DNA from: Streptomyces sp. A0642
Lineage (GTDB): Bacteria > Actinomycetota > Actinomycetes > Streptomycetales > Streptomycetaceae
Length of the DNA: 64,000 bases
Reading direction: 5' to 3'
Assembly (NCBI RefSeq): GCF_004795105.1
Contig: NZ_SSBL01000006.1
Location: 186,001-250,000 of the forward strand
Shown: piece by piece, positions 54,541 to 64,000 of the stretch
Position numbering within the stretch: the first letter of the stretch is position 1
How the letters are laid out: each line of letters begins with the position of its first letter
Made by a program: the position numbers and the translations under genes
Notes under the pieces: model-generated
Told to the model about the DNA's origin: nothing
Databases searched by the model: none
What the model saw: the letters and a program-made list of their open reading frames with translations, nothing else

Positions 54541-57480
54541 TCAGGCATCGTCGCGCAACCGGGCCGCCAGCGAGGCCAGCGGCTCGGCCTCCTCGGTGTG
54601 GCCGAGGGCGTTCAGCCGGGAGAGAGCTGATTCCAGACGGCTGAGGGCCGGCGCGGTGCGCTCCAGGTAGATGCCCTCCACCGCACTCGCGAGACGCATG
54701 CACTCGGCCCACTCAGCGGCGCGGTCCCGGTTGGCATCCGGCTCGCCGAGGTCACCCAGGGTCTTCTCCAGGGCGGACAGGGAGGCCTCGTACTCACCGG
54801 CGTAGGCATGGACCCGCCCGTGCTCGTAGCCCAGGGCCGTGTCGAGGGAACGGCCTCCCGCCTCGAAGGCGGCGGCACGGGCCTCGTCGGCGATCCGGCC
54901 GGCCTCGGCGAGGTGGGCGAGGGCGTCGGCAAGACCGTCGGCGCCCTCCCGCTCGGCCTGGAGACGGGCGAGTTCGCGCAGGGCGTTGCTGAGCTGCTCG
55001 TAGCGCGGGGCGAGGGCGTGGGCGGCGATCGCTTGGGCCATCACCTCACGGGCCCTGCCGAATTCGCCCGACTCGCCGAGGAGTACGGCCGTCTCGGCGG
55101 CGATCATGGCGTGGCTGCCCGGGTCGTCCCCCCAGCCCGCCGACTCGGCGGCCAGCGCGACGAACTCCGCCGTGGCGGCCTTCAGATCCGCCCCCGCGTG
55201 CAGCGCCCGGGCGCGGGTCAGGCGCAGCTGCGCGACGAGCCGGTCGTCCAGCTCTCCGGCGGCGACGCCGGGATCCGCCAGGAGGGAGTCGAGCAGGGCG
55301 ATGCAGTCCTCGATGCGGCCCAGGTCGAGGCTGAGCTGCGCCGCGTTGCTGTAGCTGCAGAACGCCTCGGTCCGGCTGCCGCGGCGAAGATCCAGCTCCG
55401 CCGAGCGCGTCAGATGCCGCAGGGCCTCGTCGGGGCGGCCCAGGTGCATGCAGGCTTCGGCCAGATCACCGTGCAGCCGGCCGCTGTCGGCGGCCACGGT
55501 CACCCACTCGCCGGCCAGTCGCACCCCTTCGGCCAGATCCGCGTACGCCGCCTGCGCGTCCTGGCGGCCGAGGTTGATGCGGCCACGCAGTCCCAGCGCG
55601 CGGGGCAGATGCCAGGCGGGGCCGTGCTCCTTCAGCCGGAGAAGGAGGGCGTCGAGCTCGGTCACCGCCGTCGCCAGGTCACCGGAGACGCCGTGCGTGC
55701 CGGCCCGGAGCAGCGCGGCACCGGACACCTGCCCGCCGAGGCCGTGCCGGTCGGCGAACGCGTGCAGCAGTTCCACCTCGGCGAACGCCGCCGCCCGGTG
55801 CTCCTCGCTCACCGACGTCTGCAGGCGCAGGCCGAGCACGGTCGCGCGCAGCCGCAGCAGACGGGCCTCCACGTGGGGGGCCAGTCCGGGCGTTCCCTCG
55901 TGCAGCCGGACCATTGCCGCGTGCGCGGCTGTCAGCGCGGCGGCCTTGGTCTCGGCCCCGTCGTCGCCGTCCCCGGGGATCTGGGCGACGGCGAGTGCCG
56001 CGTAGGCATGGGAGAGCACCGCCTCACCCGTTACTCCGGCGTCCTCGTAGAGCCCTGCGGCCTCCTCGTGCAGGTCGGCGGCCTCGGCGAAGTCGTCCCT
56101 CTCCCCGGCCCGGCCCGCCTCATCGGCCAGCAGGTCCGCGCGCAGTCGTACGAAAGGGCCCACGGCCGGGTCGTCGGGGTGGGTGTAGCCGCGGGCGGCG
56201 ACGAGCTTGCGCAGCCGGGCCCAGCAGAGCTGCGCGTCGGGGTGCCCCTGCTCGTGCAGGTCCCTGGCCCGCAGGATGAGCGCGGGCAGTTCCTCGGGGA
56301 GGTCGGCGCTCTTGCGGGCGGTGGACGCCGCGACCGGGGCGGCGGCGGCCGGGTCCACCTCGTCCAGGGTGCGGGTGCGCAGGGTCAGTTCGAGGGAGTC
56401 CAGCAGCGGCGTACGGTCGAGGCGGGCCCGGCGGCGGTCGGTGAGGGCCGTGGTTCCGTTGCGGGCGTCGAAGCGGGCGGCGAGGTCGTCGGCGCGTCCG
56501 CGCACTTCGGCACCCAGGCCGGTGACCGTCCAGCTGCGGCCCGCGTATCCGGCAGCGGGCAGCTCGCCGTGGCCGAGGGACTCGACGCGCCGCAGGAGAA
56601 CGTCCACTCCGGTGAGGAAGTCGAACAGGTCCAGCGGCGAGTCCACCTCGTCGAACAGGTTCCGGTTCTCGGCCAGCAGTTCCAGGCCGCGTGCCTCGTT
56701 TCCGGTGAGCGCGCAGAACTCCAGGTGCCGGCCGACCTCCCCGGCCATGGAGGCGTTGCGGCGGCATCCCCGGTAGCCCGCGAGGTGCACTGCGCGGGCC
56801 CGGTCGGTGTCGCCGGTGCGCAGCAGGGGCAGCAGCGCGTGCGAGAAGGAGCGGGCGGGCTCCTCCTGGCAGGACTCCTGCCCGGCCAGGACGGGTTCCC
56901 AGGCGCGCAGCGCGCGCTCGTCGTCGCCTGCCGCCAGGTGATGGAGGGCGCGCTCGCAGATCTCGCAGGCCTCGCAGTCGCTGTACGCGGTACGGGTGCG
57001 GCCCGCCCACAGCTCGTACGCGACGGCGGTGTCCTCACCGCGGTGCGAGGCGAGTTGGTACACCTGCCCGTAATACGGCTGGAGGCCGAGACCGGCCTTC
57101 TCGTACCGGTCCTTCATCTCCTTGAGCCACTGGCCCAGGCTGGCCAGCGGTATCTCGGGCAGTGCGCGCAGAGCGTTGGCGACCCACTTGAAACGCCAGA
57201 ACAGCGTGTGCCGCAGGCGCTCGTCGAAGACGTCGGGCTGCTCGTCGAAGAGGGTGAGCAGCCGGGCGAAGACGACGGGCGACTTGCGCGGCTCGGAGCC
57301 GTAGGCGTACGCCTCCTGGAGTTCGAGGAGGGTACGGACCAGAGCGAGGGGATCCTCGAACCGCTCGGCTACGTCGACGAGTTCCTCGGCGGTGACGGTG
57401 CGCGTGCGGCCGTAGGGACGCCGCTGGTTCTCGTGAAGTGCCTGGTACAGCTCGTCGGTGTTCTGGGGTGCGGTCGGCAT
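54541..57480 (-). CDS. 979-aa helical repeat (TPR-like) protein, partner of HSP90-like gene
   Basis: Large soluble protein of repeated helix pairs resembling TPRs, for example HAYAALAVAQIPGD, AALRLRATVLGLRL-like and LGRPDEALRHLTRSAELDLRRG. An unusual cysteine cluster CEACEIC lies at about residues 169-175, which could bind metal. ATG 57480 is 2 bp from the stop of the HSP90-like gene, so they are co-translated. Function unknown; a client- or partner-binding adaptor for the HSP90-like ATPase is an inference. Confidence 0.82.
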   Translation of the reverse strand: MPTAPQNTDELYQALHENQRRPYGRTRTVTAEELVDVAERFEDPLALVRTLLELQEAYAYGSEPRKSPVVFARLLTLFDEQPDVFDERLRHTLFWRFKWVANALRALPEIPLASLGQWLKEMKDRYEKAGLGLQPYYGQVYQLASHRGEDTAVAYELWAGRTRTAYSDCEACEICERALHHLAAGDDERALRAWEPVLAGQESCQEEPARSFSHALLPLLRTGDTDRARAVHLAGYRGCRRNASMAGEVGRHLEFCALTGNEARGLELLAENRNLFDEVDSPLDLFDFLTGVDVLLRRVESLGHGELPAAGYAGRSWTVTGLGAEVRGRADDLAARFDARNGTTALTDRRRARLDRTPLLDSLELTLRTRTLDEVDPAAAAPVAASTARKSADLPEELPALILRARDLHEQGHPDAQLCWARLRKLVAARGYTHPDDPAVGPFVRLRADLLADEAGRAGERDDFAEAADLHEEAAGLYEDAGVTGEAVLSHAYAALAVAQIPGDGDDGAETKAAALTAAHAAMVRLHEGTPGLAPHVEARLLRLRATVLGLRLQTSVSEEHRAAAFAEVELLHAFADRHGLGGQVSGAALLRAGTHGVSGDLATAVTELDALLLRLKEHGPAWHLPRALGLRGRINLGRQDAQAAYADLAEGVRLAGEWVTVAADSGRLHGDLAEACMHLGRPDEALRHLTRSAELDLRRGSRTEAFCSYSNAAQLSLDLGRIEDCIALLDSLLADPGVAAGELDDRLVAQLRLTRARALHAGADLKAATAEFVALAAESAGWGDDPGSHAMIAAETAVLLGESGEFGRAREVMAQAIAAHALAPRYEQLSNALRELARLQAEREGADGLADALAHLAEAGRIADEARAAAFEAGGRSLDTALGYEHGRVHAYAGEYEASLSALEKTLGDLGEPDANRDRAAEWAECMRLASAVEGIYLERTAPALSRLESALSRLNALGHTEEAEPLASLAARLRDDA

Positions 57481-57482
57481 CG

Positions 57483-59327
57483 TCAGCTGTCCTTGCGGAG
57501 GGCGTGGGCGAGGAGGTCGAGGAAGGAGCGGTTGATCAGGCTCGACTCGGCGGGCCTGAGCGGACGCCGGGACAACAGCGCGGCCTGCCCGTAGAGGGCT
57601 TCGGCACTGGTGCGGGCCAGTTCGGGTTCGTCGATGGCGAGCGCGGTGCGGACGAGCGGGTTCAGCTGGTTGAGGATCAGCTGGGCGCGCGGGGCCTCCT
57701 GGCGCAGCGCGCCGAGGATGTCGCCCCACAGCCCGCCCTCCTGCTCACGGGCGAGCTGAGAGCGGGTGCGTTCGTGCCGGGCCTCGCGGCTGTCGATGAG
57801 GAGGGCGGGGGCGGAGGCGGGCTGGAAGGTGCGCAGCGCGACGTCGCAGTCGAAGACGGCGAGGGCGTCACGGGCCCGGGCGAGGTAAGAGGCAGCGGCC
57901 AGTTCCGTCTCGCGCTCGACGGGGTCGAGGTGTGCGGTGAGGGTCACCGGGTCGAGGTCGGCGACGCTGGTCTCGGGCCTGATCTCGGGGAGCCGGTGAA
58001 CCAGTTCACGGTCATAGGTGTAGCCGCCGTTGACGACACCGAGTCCGGCGGCGGAAGCGATCGCCGCGACCTGCCGGAACTCCTCCACGCTCGACGTGAC
58101 GAGGACGGTGCGGTGGGTGCGCGCGAACTCGTCGAGGCTGGTGGAACCGTCCGTGGTCTCGAACGGCAGCCAGGGCAGCAGCATCCGCAGGATCTCGTCG
58201 TCGTGCACCGCGAGCGACTTCACGGCCAGGTGGTGGGCCTGGAGGAAGCGGGCGAGCAGGTCGGGATCGCTGGCGGCCGCCCGGGCGATCCACGCCCGGA
58301 GCCGCTCGGCCAGGGCGTCGCGGACGGCCGCGAGGGTGTCGTCCTCGTACAGGGCCTCCCGGGAGGCGGTCGGGCGCAGACTCTCGGCGTCGACCACGCA
58401 GCGGACGAAGAACGCCCACTCGGGCAGAATCTCCTCGGCCTGCTCGGACAGCAGCATGCCCTTGACGTGCACTCGGTGGCCATGGCGACGCCCGGTCGGC
58501 ACCGTCTCGGGCAGCACGCACGCGATGCCCTTGAGCCCCACGGCCGGCAGGTCCAGATCGATGGTGTCCAGCGGCTTGAAGCCGAAGACCGTCTCGCCGT
58601 AGGCGGCCAGCGCCCGGGAACGGGCGCCCGGCGTGGGGTACGCGCCCTGCCAGGGCGCGGGCTCGGGATTGACCCGGGCGCCCGGGCCGCCGGAGCCGTC
58701 GTCGAAGGTCACCGGGTGACGGAGCAGCGAGCCGAAGTGCCGGGCCAGCGCGTGCACCTGCCCCGGACGGGTCCACTCGCCCGCGTCGGCGCGCGGTGTC
58801 AGCGTGACGGTGGTTCCGGGGCGCGGGCGGGCGGAGACCGGCAGAGTGCGGACGCTGTAACTGCCGTCGCCGCGCCCGCGCCACTCCACCACGGGTGCGT
58901 CGGAGGTGCGGGCGGAGCGGCTGACGACCAGGATCTCGTCCGCGACCAGGAAGCAGGACAGCAGGCCGATCCCGAACTGGCCGATGAAGTCGGCGCGTTG
59001 CTCCGCGATCTGGTCGGCGCGCTTGCTGCTCCGGCCGATCGTGGCAAGGAAGGTGTGCACGTCTGCCTCGGTGAGACCGACGCCGTCGTCCTCGACGCGT
59101 ACGACCGCACCGTCGGCGTACAGACGGATGCCGGGGGCGGCGGGGACGCCCGGTTCCAGCCCCTGCCGGGCGGTCAGGGCGTCCACCGCGTTCTGCAGCA
59201 GTTCGCGGAGGTAGACGCGCGGGCTGGAGTAGAGGTGGTGCGAGAGGAGATCGACGAGGCCGCGCAGGTCCACCTGAAAGGTGCGGTCGGCGTCGGCCGG
59301 GTTCGAGGCGGTGTCGGGCAGAGTCAT
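57483..59327 (-). CDS. HSP90-family ATPase (HtpG-like)
   Basis: 614 aa. GHKL ATPase domain with RELLQNAVDAL (catalytic Glu and Asn), EDDGVGLTEADVHTFLATIGRSS, and FIGQFGIGLLSCFLVADEI. The middle domain includes RPTASREALYED, matching the Arg of HSP90. Divergent from ordinary HtpG and shorter in the C-terminal part. ATG 59327. Second gene of a three-gene operon. Predicted cytosolic chaperone or regulator. Confidence 0.88.
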   Translation of the reverse strand: MTLPDTASNPADADRTFQVDLRGLVDLLSHHLYSSPRVYLRELLQNAVDALTARQGLEPGVPAAPGIRLYADGAVVRVEDDGVGLTEADVHTFLATIGRSSKRADQIAEQRADFIGQFGIGLLSCFLVADEILVVSRSARTSDAPVVEWRGRGDGSYSVRTLPVSARPRPGTTVTLTPRADAGEWTRPGQVHALARHFGSLLRHPVTFDDGSGGPGARVNPEPAPWQGAYPTPGARSRALAAYGETVFGFKPLDTIDLDLPAVGLKGIACVLPETVPTGRRHGHRVHVKGMLLSEQAEEILPEWAFFVRCVVDAESLRPTASREALYEDDTLAAVRDALAERLRAWIARAAASDPDLLARFLQAHHLAVKSLAVHDDEILRMLLPWLPFETTDGSTSLDEFARTHRTVLVTSSVEEFRQVAAIASAAGLGVVNGGYTYDRELVHRLPEIRPETSVADLDPVTLTAHLDPVERETELAAASYLARARDALAVFDCDVALRTFQPASAPALLIDSREARHERTRSQLAREQEGGLWGDILGALRQEAPRAQLILNQLNPLVRTALAIDEPELARTSAEALYGQAALLSRRPLRPAESSLINRSFLDLLAHALRKDS

Positions 59328-59420
59328 CGGGCAGTCCGGTGTGGGAGAGGCGGCTGTTACAGGAAGGCGGAGCGGGCCCGGGACCGGGCCGCAAGCCGGG
59401 ATGCGGACCCTGTCCGGCGC

Positions 59421-60407
59421 TCAGGCTCGGCGGTGCTGGCGGGCGAACTGCTTCTCGGGTTCCGCGAAATAGGTCCAGGGCCACTCGGTGTAGGCACCGT
59501 CGAGCGTCTGGAAGACGCGCGCGGCCGTGTGGCGTTCACCCGCGAGCGTCAGCGCCATCGCGAACACGTTGAAGTCGTGCTGCCACCCTGGGCGCCGCGC
59601 GTAGGCGGGGTGGAGGATGCTGTGGTCGGCCGCGTTGCGCAACTCGGCCTGGATCGCGGCAGTGCGCAGACAGGTCGCCTCGTCCGACTCGACCCAGTCC
59701 TCGATGTGCGCCATGGCGATCACGCAGCCGATCCGGTCACCGCGCGGAGCACGGGCGAACGCTTCGCGGGCGAACGCCATGGCTTCGCCCGGTTCACCGC
59801 CCCAGCGAGGCTGCAACTGCGAAACCCATTCGATGTGGGTCTCCAGGTCCAGCGGGGCGCGGCGCAGAGCGGCCTCGAGCCGGGTCTCGTTGACCGTTTT
59901 GCCCAACGACATGCCGCGGCCCGAGGTGAGCAGCCGGCGCCACGGTGTGACCCAGTCCGGTCGCAGCTCGGCCGCCTGGAACAGTTGCTCCTCGGCGATG
60001 TCGAGGCGCTCGTGAAAGACCCGCCACTGCTCCTGAGTGACGTTGACGGCCCGCGCACTGGTGCGCGCTTCCCAGCCCCAGCTGATGTGGCGCGTCCCGG
60101 ATATCAGCAGAGCCGTCGCCCGGTGCTCCTCGTCCTGCTCCACGGCCCGGCCGATCCACTCCTGCACACCGTCCAGGTCGGCCAGCTCGCCCAGCACTTG
60201 GTGGTCGGTGCCGAGGTCGAAGGGCCCCAGCGCCGCCTTGACCGCCTCCCAGTCCCCAGCACCGGCTGCCTCGACCAGCGCGAGCACCCGGGCGTCCCCG
60301 AGCGCGCGCAGCGTGTACATGCCGTTCCGCTGTCTGCGCGGCACGGGAAGGGCGTGCGGATCCACCGCCGGTCTCTCGCCGCCCCTGCCGAAAAGCTTGC
60401 CGAACAT
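59421..60407 (-). CDS. unknown protein heading the HSP90 operon
   Basis: 328 aa, mostly helical, with tetratricopeptide-like stretches (VFHERLDIAEEQLFQAAELRPDWVTPWRRLL, LDLETHIEWVSQLQPRWGG). No signal peptide or membrane segment. GGAGGG precedes ATG 60407. About 93 bp upstream of the HSP90-like gene on the same strand. I do not recognise a named family. Confidence 0.75.
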   Translation of the reverse strand: MFGKLFGRGGERPAVDPHALPVPRRQRNGMYTLRALGDARVLALVEAAGAGDWEAVKAALGPFDLGTDHQVLGELADLDGVQEWIGRAVEQDEEHRATALLISGTRHISWGWEARTSARAVNVTQEQWRVFHERLDIAEEQLFQAAELRPDWVTPWRRLLTSGRGMSLGKTVNETRLEAALRRAPLDLETHIEWVSQLQPRWGGEPGEAMAFAREAFARAPRGDRIGCVIAMAHIEDWVESDEATCLRTAAIQAELRNAADHSILHPAYARRPGWQHDFNVFAMALTLAGERHTAARVFQTLDGAYTEWPWTYFAEPEKQFARQHRRA

Positions 60408-60840
60408 GCCGCGCCCTCCCCTGGTCCCGCGTGATCGTCCGGTGCAGCATAAGGGGCCACCCCGCCCTCACTTCCACAGGGTATTCACGGTTGCTTCATG
60501 AATCCGGTGCGGGTCGCGCCGCCCGCAAGTGCCCGGCGATTCCGGGGGAGGGAGGGCTGGAGGAACGGGGTCCCGGACGGTTCGGAGGGGCCCGTCGGTG
60601 AGGGCCCGGTCGGCATAGCGCGCGCTGCCCGGCCTGCCGGGGGTGCGGAATGCTGGCCTCGATCCGGTCGACGTGGGCACGTATGGCTCGAAGGCCTTTT
60701 GGGCTACCGAGTGAACCGGTGTCTGCCTCCGTCCGTCGGGATCTCGGCTGCAACCCCGCACGACAACCAGCCCTGATCCCTCTGGTGCAAGGGATGCTGC
60801 CGATCCGATCCCATCGCGGTCCGCGGTGCCGCACACCCTG
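60408..60840. other. divergent intergenic stretch
   Basis: Promoter region of the HSP90 operon. Only shadow frames; no obvious operator. Confidence 0.35.
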
Positions 60841-61471
60841 AAAGCTCCCCGCCGAGAAGGCTTACGACGCGGCCACCTGATCGCCGCCCTCGCGACCGGC
60901 TTCGACGGTGCGGTGGCACTGTCCCGCAAGGACGTCGCCGCGGTCCTGCCCGGAGTCGCCCTCGCGATCTCCCTCGTACCTCCGCTCGTCGTCACGGGCG
61001 TCTGCACGGGCCAAACCGCATGGTGGCTCGCGCTGGGTGCCCTGGTGCTCTTCCTGTCGCACCTCTCCGCCCTGGTCTTCGCGGGCATGGTGGTCTTCGC
61101 CGCCCTCGGGCACACCCTCGACGCCCGGGATCGACGCCGGCGCGCGCCTCGCCCCGCGTACGTCATGCTCGGCCTGCTGTTCCCCGCGGTACTGCTTCCG
61201 CTGGCCGCCAACACGGTCACCACCGTGCTGCTACCTGGGCCTCGCGGACGCGAAGCAGCGCGCAACGGCGGCTGTCACGCACCCCGGGAGCAGCCGTCAC
61301 CAGCGTCGACGCACAGGCCAGACTCTGTACGTCCATGTACGCAGCCCCGGGGATCTCCGGCCGATCGAGGACCTTCTCCACGACCTCGAAGGGGAGATCC
61401 CGGACGGCGTCCCCCTCGTGGTCGACACCACCCGAGGCCAGCAGATCACCGCCGGGAAGGTCGGGGAATAG
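60841..61471 (+). pseudogene. truncated, frameshifted DUF389 protein
   Basis: Starts in the middle of a DUF389 membrane protein: LIAALATGFDGAVALSRKDV, LPGVALAISLVPPLVVTGVC, then AYVMLGLLFPAVLLPLAANT. The frame then changes to LSRTPGAAVTSVDAQA and again to LYVHVRSPGDLRPIEDLLHD before VVDTTRGQQITAGKVGE and a stop at 61471. The N-terminal half is missing. Confidence 0.65.
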
Positions 61472-62282
61472 CGTCTCTCTACGGCGAGGTGTCCCCGTCC
61501 TGGGCCGTGCCTGAGGTCCCGACGACAAGAAAGAGCCTGGCCGTTGCGGCCTCACAGAAGAGAGTGACGGTGAGCAGTCCCGTCTGCTGGGCGAGGGTGG
61601 AGTCGAGGCAGCCGAGGAGACTGAGGCTCGGGAGGACGGCCACGCGCTCGGAGAGGCCGCCCGCTTTGGGAGGCGGGGCGGGGGAGTGGGCCGAGGGGCG
61701 GCGAGCAGTCGACCGTGACTGATCCTGTGCACAGGACCAGGTGGGTGTCGCCTCGGCCCAAGCGGAGCGACGAGAGCCGCTACCCAGGGGGCGTGGTGGC
61801 CGGCTGCGAATATGCGGGCGATCATGCGCGCGCCGATTTCAGGGGCGGCGTCTGGGGTCGAGGCCCGCGGCCCTGGCAACCCTCGGGCCGGTCGGCCCAT
61901 GAGTGGGGATACAGAGACTGAAGTGCGTGAGCACGGTGCGGTCTTGACTGACTGGACCCCGGGGCTGGGCTCGGTGCGCGCCTCTTGCAGGACAGAGTGA
62001 GGCCGCCTCGGCAGTCGACCCCTTTGCCGGCCTTCGCCCGCGGATGGGAGTGCAGGGTGAAGGGTGGGTGAAGATCTGCGGAGGCGCAGGGCCAGTGGGG
62101 CATTCGGCTCGTTTTGCTGGACTGGAAGGGCGTCGGCGTTGGATGGCCGGGGTGCGCCAGGTTCCGCCCCTTCGTACCGGGCGAGCCGCAGGCACCGGAA
62201 CGCGAGCCCTTTAGGGCACACCGCACAAGCGATTCGCCCTCCACGTCACGCGCTTGCGCGCTGCAGCTGGACACGGGGACCA
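61472..62282. other. about 800-bp stretch without a clear gene
   Basis: A minus-strand fragment LGCLDSTLAQQTGLLTVTLF (about 61620-61530) reads like protein but has no start or family. No strong hairpin or RNA gene. The promoter of the STAND-type gene should be at its right end. Confidence 0.35.
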
Positions 62283-64000
62283 ATGAATAGCCGAGCAACA
62301 CCTGCGCTGCCGAGCAGACCGGAACATCTGATTGGACGGGTGGAGGAACAGCGCGTCCTTCTGCGGATGCTGCTGCGCAGCCGAGTGACGACGATTACGG
62401 GCCACGCGGGCATCGGCAAGAGCACGCTCGCCGCGCACACGATGGCGCGGCTCGCCCGGTCAGGGCAGGGGCGGCTGATCGTCGCGCAGTGGTGGCAGCC
62501 CGGCCGTACCGACGGTGTCCGGGAGGGGCTGTGCGAGGCGGTCGGTCTGCCGGCGGACGCTCCGGTGGCGGAACTCTGCGCGGCGCTGGGGCGTGAGCGC
62601 ACACTGCTGCTTGTCGACGATGTGGATCCGTGCCGCCGGGCTGTGGCTCGGCTGTTGCAGCAGCTGCTGATGTCGCAGCCGCAAGTGCGGGTGCTCGCCA
62701 CCTCTCGCGCGCCGCTCGGCTTGGGAGAGGAAAGGATTCTTCGGCTGGGGCCGCTGGGCTCCGCGGAAGGGCCTCTCCTGTACCGGTCCCGAGTGCCAGG
62801 CAACTGGCACGCCGAGGACGAGGCCGGCCTGGCGAGCTTGTGCGCCACGCTGGACAACAACCCCCTGGCGATCGTCCTCGCCACGGAACCGGATCTGGCC
62901 GGCCTGCCGAAACGTCACACCTCGATGTACCGCGCGGAAGGCGCCGGCGCCCGACTGCTGGAGGAGGACGAGAGGACCGTATGGGCCCGGCTCGCTGTCC
63001 TGCCCGCGTCCTTCGACATGGCTACGGCACATGCGGTGGCCGCCTATACAAGCAGTACGACGAAACTCAACGTGGATGCCGCAGTCGTCCGGCTGCACCA
63101 GCATTCCGTACTGGTCTCCGGTGAGGATCCTGGCGCCGTGCGGCCACCGCGTTTCCGTCTCACCCCTTCCGCGCGCGTGTGGGGTCTTCGTCATCTCCAT
63201 GAACGCGGAGAACACGGCGAGGCCTTGCGCCGGATGAAACTGCAAGCTCAGATCATCGCCGCGGAAGCCCGGAAGCTGTGGCACCAAGGCCATCAGCGCC
63301 AGGCTCTGGACAAGGTGGAGGAGAACTGGCCGCTACTGGAGGCAGAAGCTACGAGCCTGACGACGGACCGCGAAGCGCAGCTCGGAATCTGCGTCGATCT
63401 ATGGTTCTGGTGGGCCACCCGCGGTCAGGCCGCCACCGGCCTGAGCCTGCTCCGCCAGCACCTGCCCCACGTCGAACCCGCATCTCTGGCGCGCTGCGAG
63501 GCATTGACGCTCGCCGCTCATCTCGCACTGGCCTGCGGCAGCGAAATGTCCCACTCACTCTTGTCCGAGTCCTGGGACGCGGCCGTCGCCGAGGGCGCGC
63601 TTTCGCTCTTCAGTGCCGCACTCACTGTGCAGGCGTATCACGCGGCCGCCCAGAAGGACTGGGATCAGGCGCACCAACTGCTGCGGACTGCCGATGTGCT
63701 GACCGGCAACTCGGGTGCCGACTGGACGGCCGGCCCGTCGATCGGGCAAGGCTGGTCCTACCTTGCCGCCGAACTGGCCCTCAGCGGGCAACTCGCGCCG
63801 GCTGCCTACGCCGCTGAGCGGGCCGAGTGCACCACCGACACCAATCGGGACGCGTGGGCCCACACCCACCTGCTCTATGCACAGGCCATCAGGCACCATC
63901 GCCACGGACGGGCCGCGGCCGCATGGCGCGCATGCCACGTGGCACTTGAAGCCGTCCGGCACCACCACTTCACCGACCTGCACGGCGCATTGCACACCCT
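62283..64000 (+). CDS. STAND-type NTPase, N-terminal part (runs off window)
   Basis: At least 572 codons, no stop before the window end. Begins MNSRATPALPSRPEHLIGRVEEQ; P-loop GHAGIGKST (about 51-59), Walker B LLLVDDVD (about 119-126), sensor SRAPLG, and the NNPLAIVLA of AfsR/NB-ARC-type ATPases. A long helical region (TPR-like) follows. No DNA-binding domain precedes the NTPase, so regulatory or defence roles both remain open until the C-terminus is seen. Confidence 0.8.
   Translation, partial: MNSRATPALPSRPEHLIGRVEEQRVLLRMLLRSRVTTITGHAGIGKSTLAAHTMARLARSGQGRLIVAQWWQPGRTDGVREGLCEAVGLPADAPVAELCAALGRERTLLLVDDVDPCRRAVARLLQQLLMSQPQVRVLATSRAPLGLGEERILRLGPLGSAEGPLLYRSRVPGNWHAEDEAGLASLCATLDNNPLAIVLATEPDLAGLPKRHTSMYRAEGAGARLLEEDERTVWARLAVLPASFDMATAHAVAAYTSSTTKLNVDAAVVRLHQHSVLVSGEDPGAVRPPRFRLTPSARVWGLRHLHERGEHGEALRRMKLQAQIIAAEARKLWHQGHQRQALDKVEENWPLLEAEATSLTTDREAQLGICVDLWFWWATRGQAATGLSLLRQHLPHVEPASLARCEALTLAAHLALACGSEMSHSLLSESWDAAVAEGALSLFSAALTVQAYHAAAQKDWDQAHQLLRTADVLTGNSGADWTAGPSIGQGWSYLAAELALSGQLAPAAYAAERAECTTDTNRDAWAHTHLLYAQAIRHHRHGRAAAAWRACHVALEAVRHHHFTDLHGALHT

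Noticed and set aside
57438..60434. 998-aa plus-strand open frame
   Set aside because: Gly/Val/Arg-rich shadow of the HSP90 operon; no family-like motifs.
1..64000. tRNA or rRNA genes
   Set aside because: I saw no cloverleaf with a GTTCGA-type arm or rRNA-like sequence; short tRNAs could still be missed by eye.

Overview
The window is very GC-rich DNA with strong third-position GC bias, GGAGG-type ribosome binding sites, frequent GTG/TTG starts and GTGA/ATGA stop-start overlaps. The gene content (isorenieratene-type carotenoid genes, CsbD, DUF4190, MEDS/anti-sigma proteins, many MarR/PadR/MerR/HxlR regulators) fits Streptomyces or a close relative. The mix of dispensable metabolism, one- or two-gene regulatory units, transposon remains and decayed genes suggests accessory DNA of a chromosome arm; this placement is an inference.

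Layout. 0-3.5 kb: an SDR, a small acidic protein and an APC permease. 3.7-11.6 kb: a carotenoid cluster made of a tightly coupled plus-strand operon crtE-crtI-crtB-Rieske (crtV position), convergent with minus-strand crtY-crtU. Together these predict isorenieratene-type aromatic carotenoids. No crtT-like methyltransferase is present. 12-21 kb: stress and household functions (SUKH immunity remnant, DUF4097 lipoprotein, PPK2, CsbD, DUF4190, SDR, a 25-codon bL37-like ribosomal protein, a phosphotransferase, a DUF4230 protein, a deoxyribosyltransferase-like protein). Two of these genes carry look-alike stress-sigma promoters. 20.5-29 kb: HxlR regulator, nadC remnant, PhzF-like protein, DUF1330, DoxX, YdcF, TspO, secreted GH43 enzyme and DUF6328.

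29.3-30.1 kb holds a probable group II intron fragment in front of a MerR/BldC-like gene. 30.7-36.6 kb: a Ser/Thr kinase, a repeat protein with calcium-binding-like loops, and a desaturase/ferredoxin-reductase pair divergent from a PucR-type regulator. 37-46 kb: a thioredoxin-like protein, a frameshifted K+ channel, PadR plus quinone reductase, MarR plus MFS exporter, MarR plus two SgcJ/EcaC-like proteins, and SDRs, one of them a pseudogene. 46.5-48.3 kb: an ATGA-coupled pair of MEDS proteins (STAS and HATPase) resembling an anti-sigma switch. 48.3-48.95 kb: an ISL3 transposase fragment split by a 212-bp MITE with a clear CTAG target duplication.

49-54.4 kb: CGNR regulator, metallo-beta-lactamase-fold protein, a broken SnoaL-like gene, MerR/GyrI-like regulator divergent from an SDR plus NTF2-like gene, and a secreted beta-propeller. 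54.5-60.4 kb: a three-gene minus-strand operon, unknown protein-HSP90-like ATPase-979-aa helical repeat protein, which is the best candidate here for a poorly described system. 60.8-64 kb: a frameshifted DUF389 gene, an 800-bp stretch without a clear gene, and the N-terminal part of a STAND-type NTPase running off the window edge.
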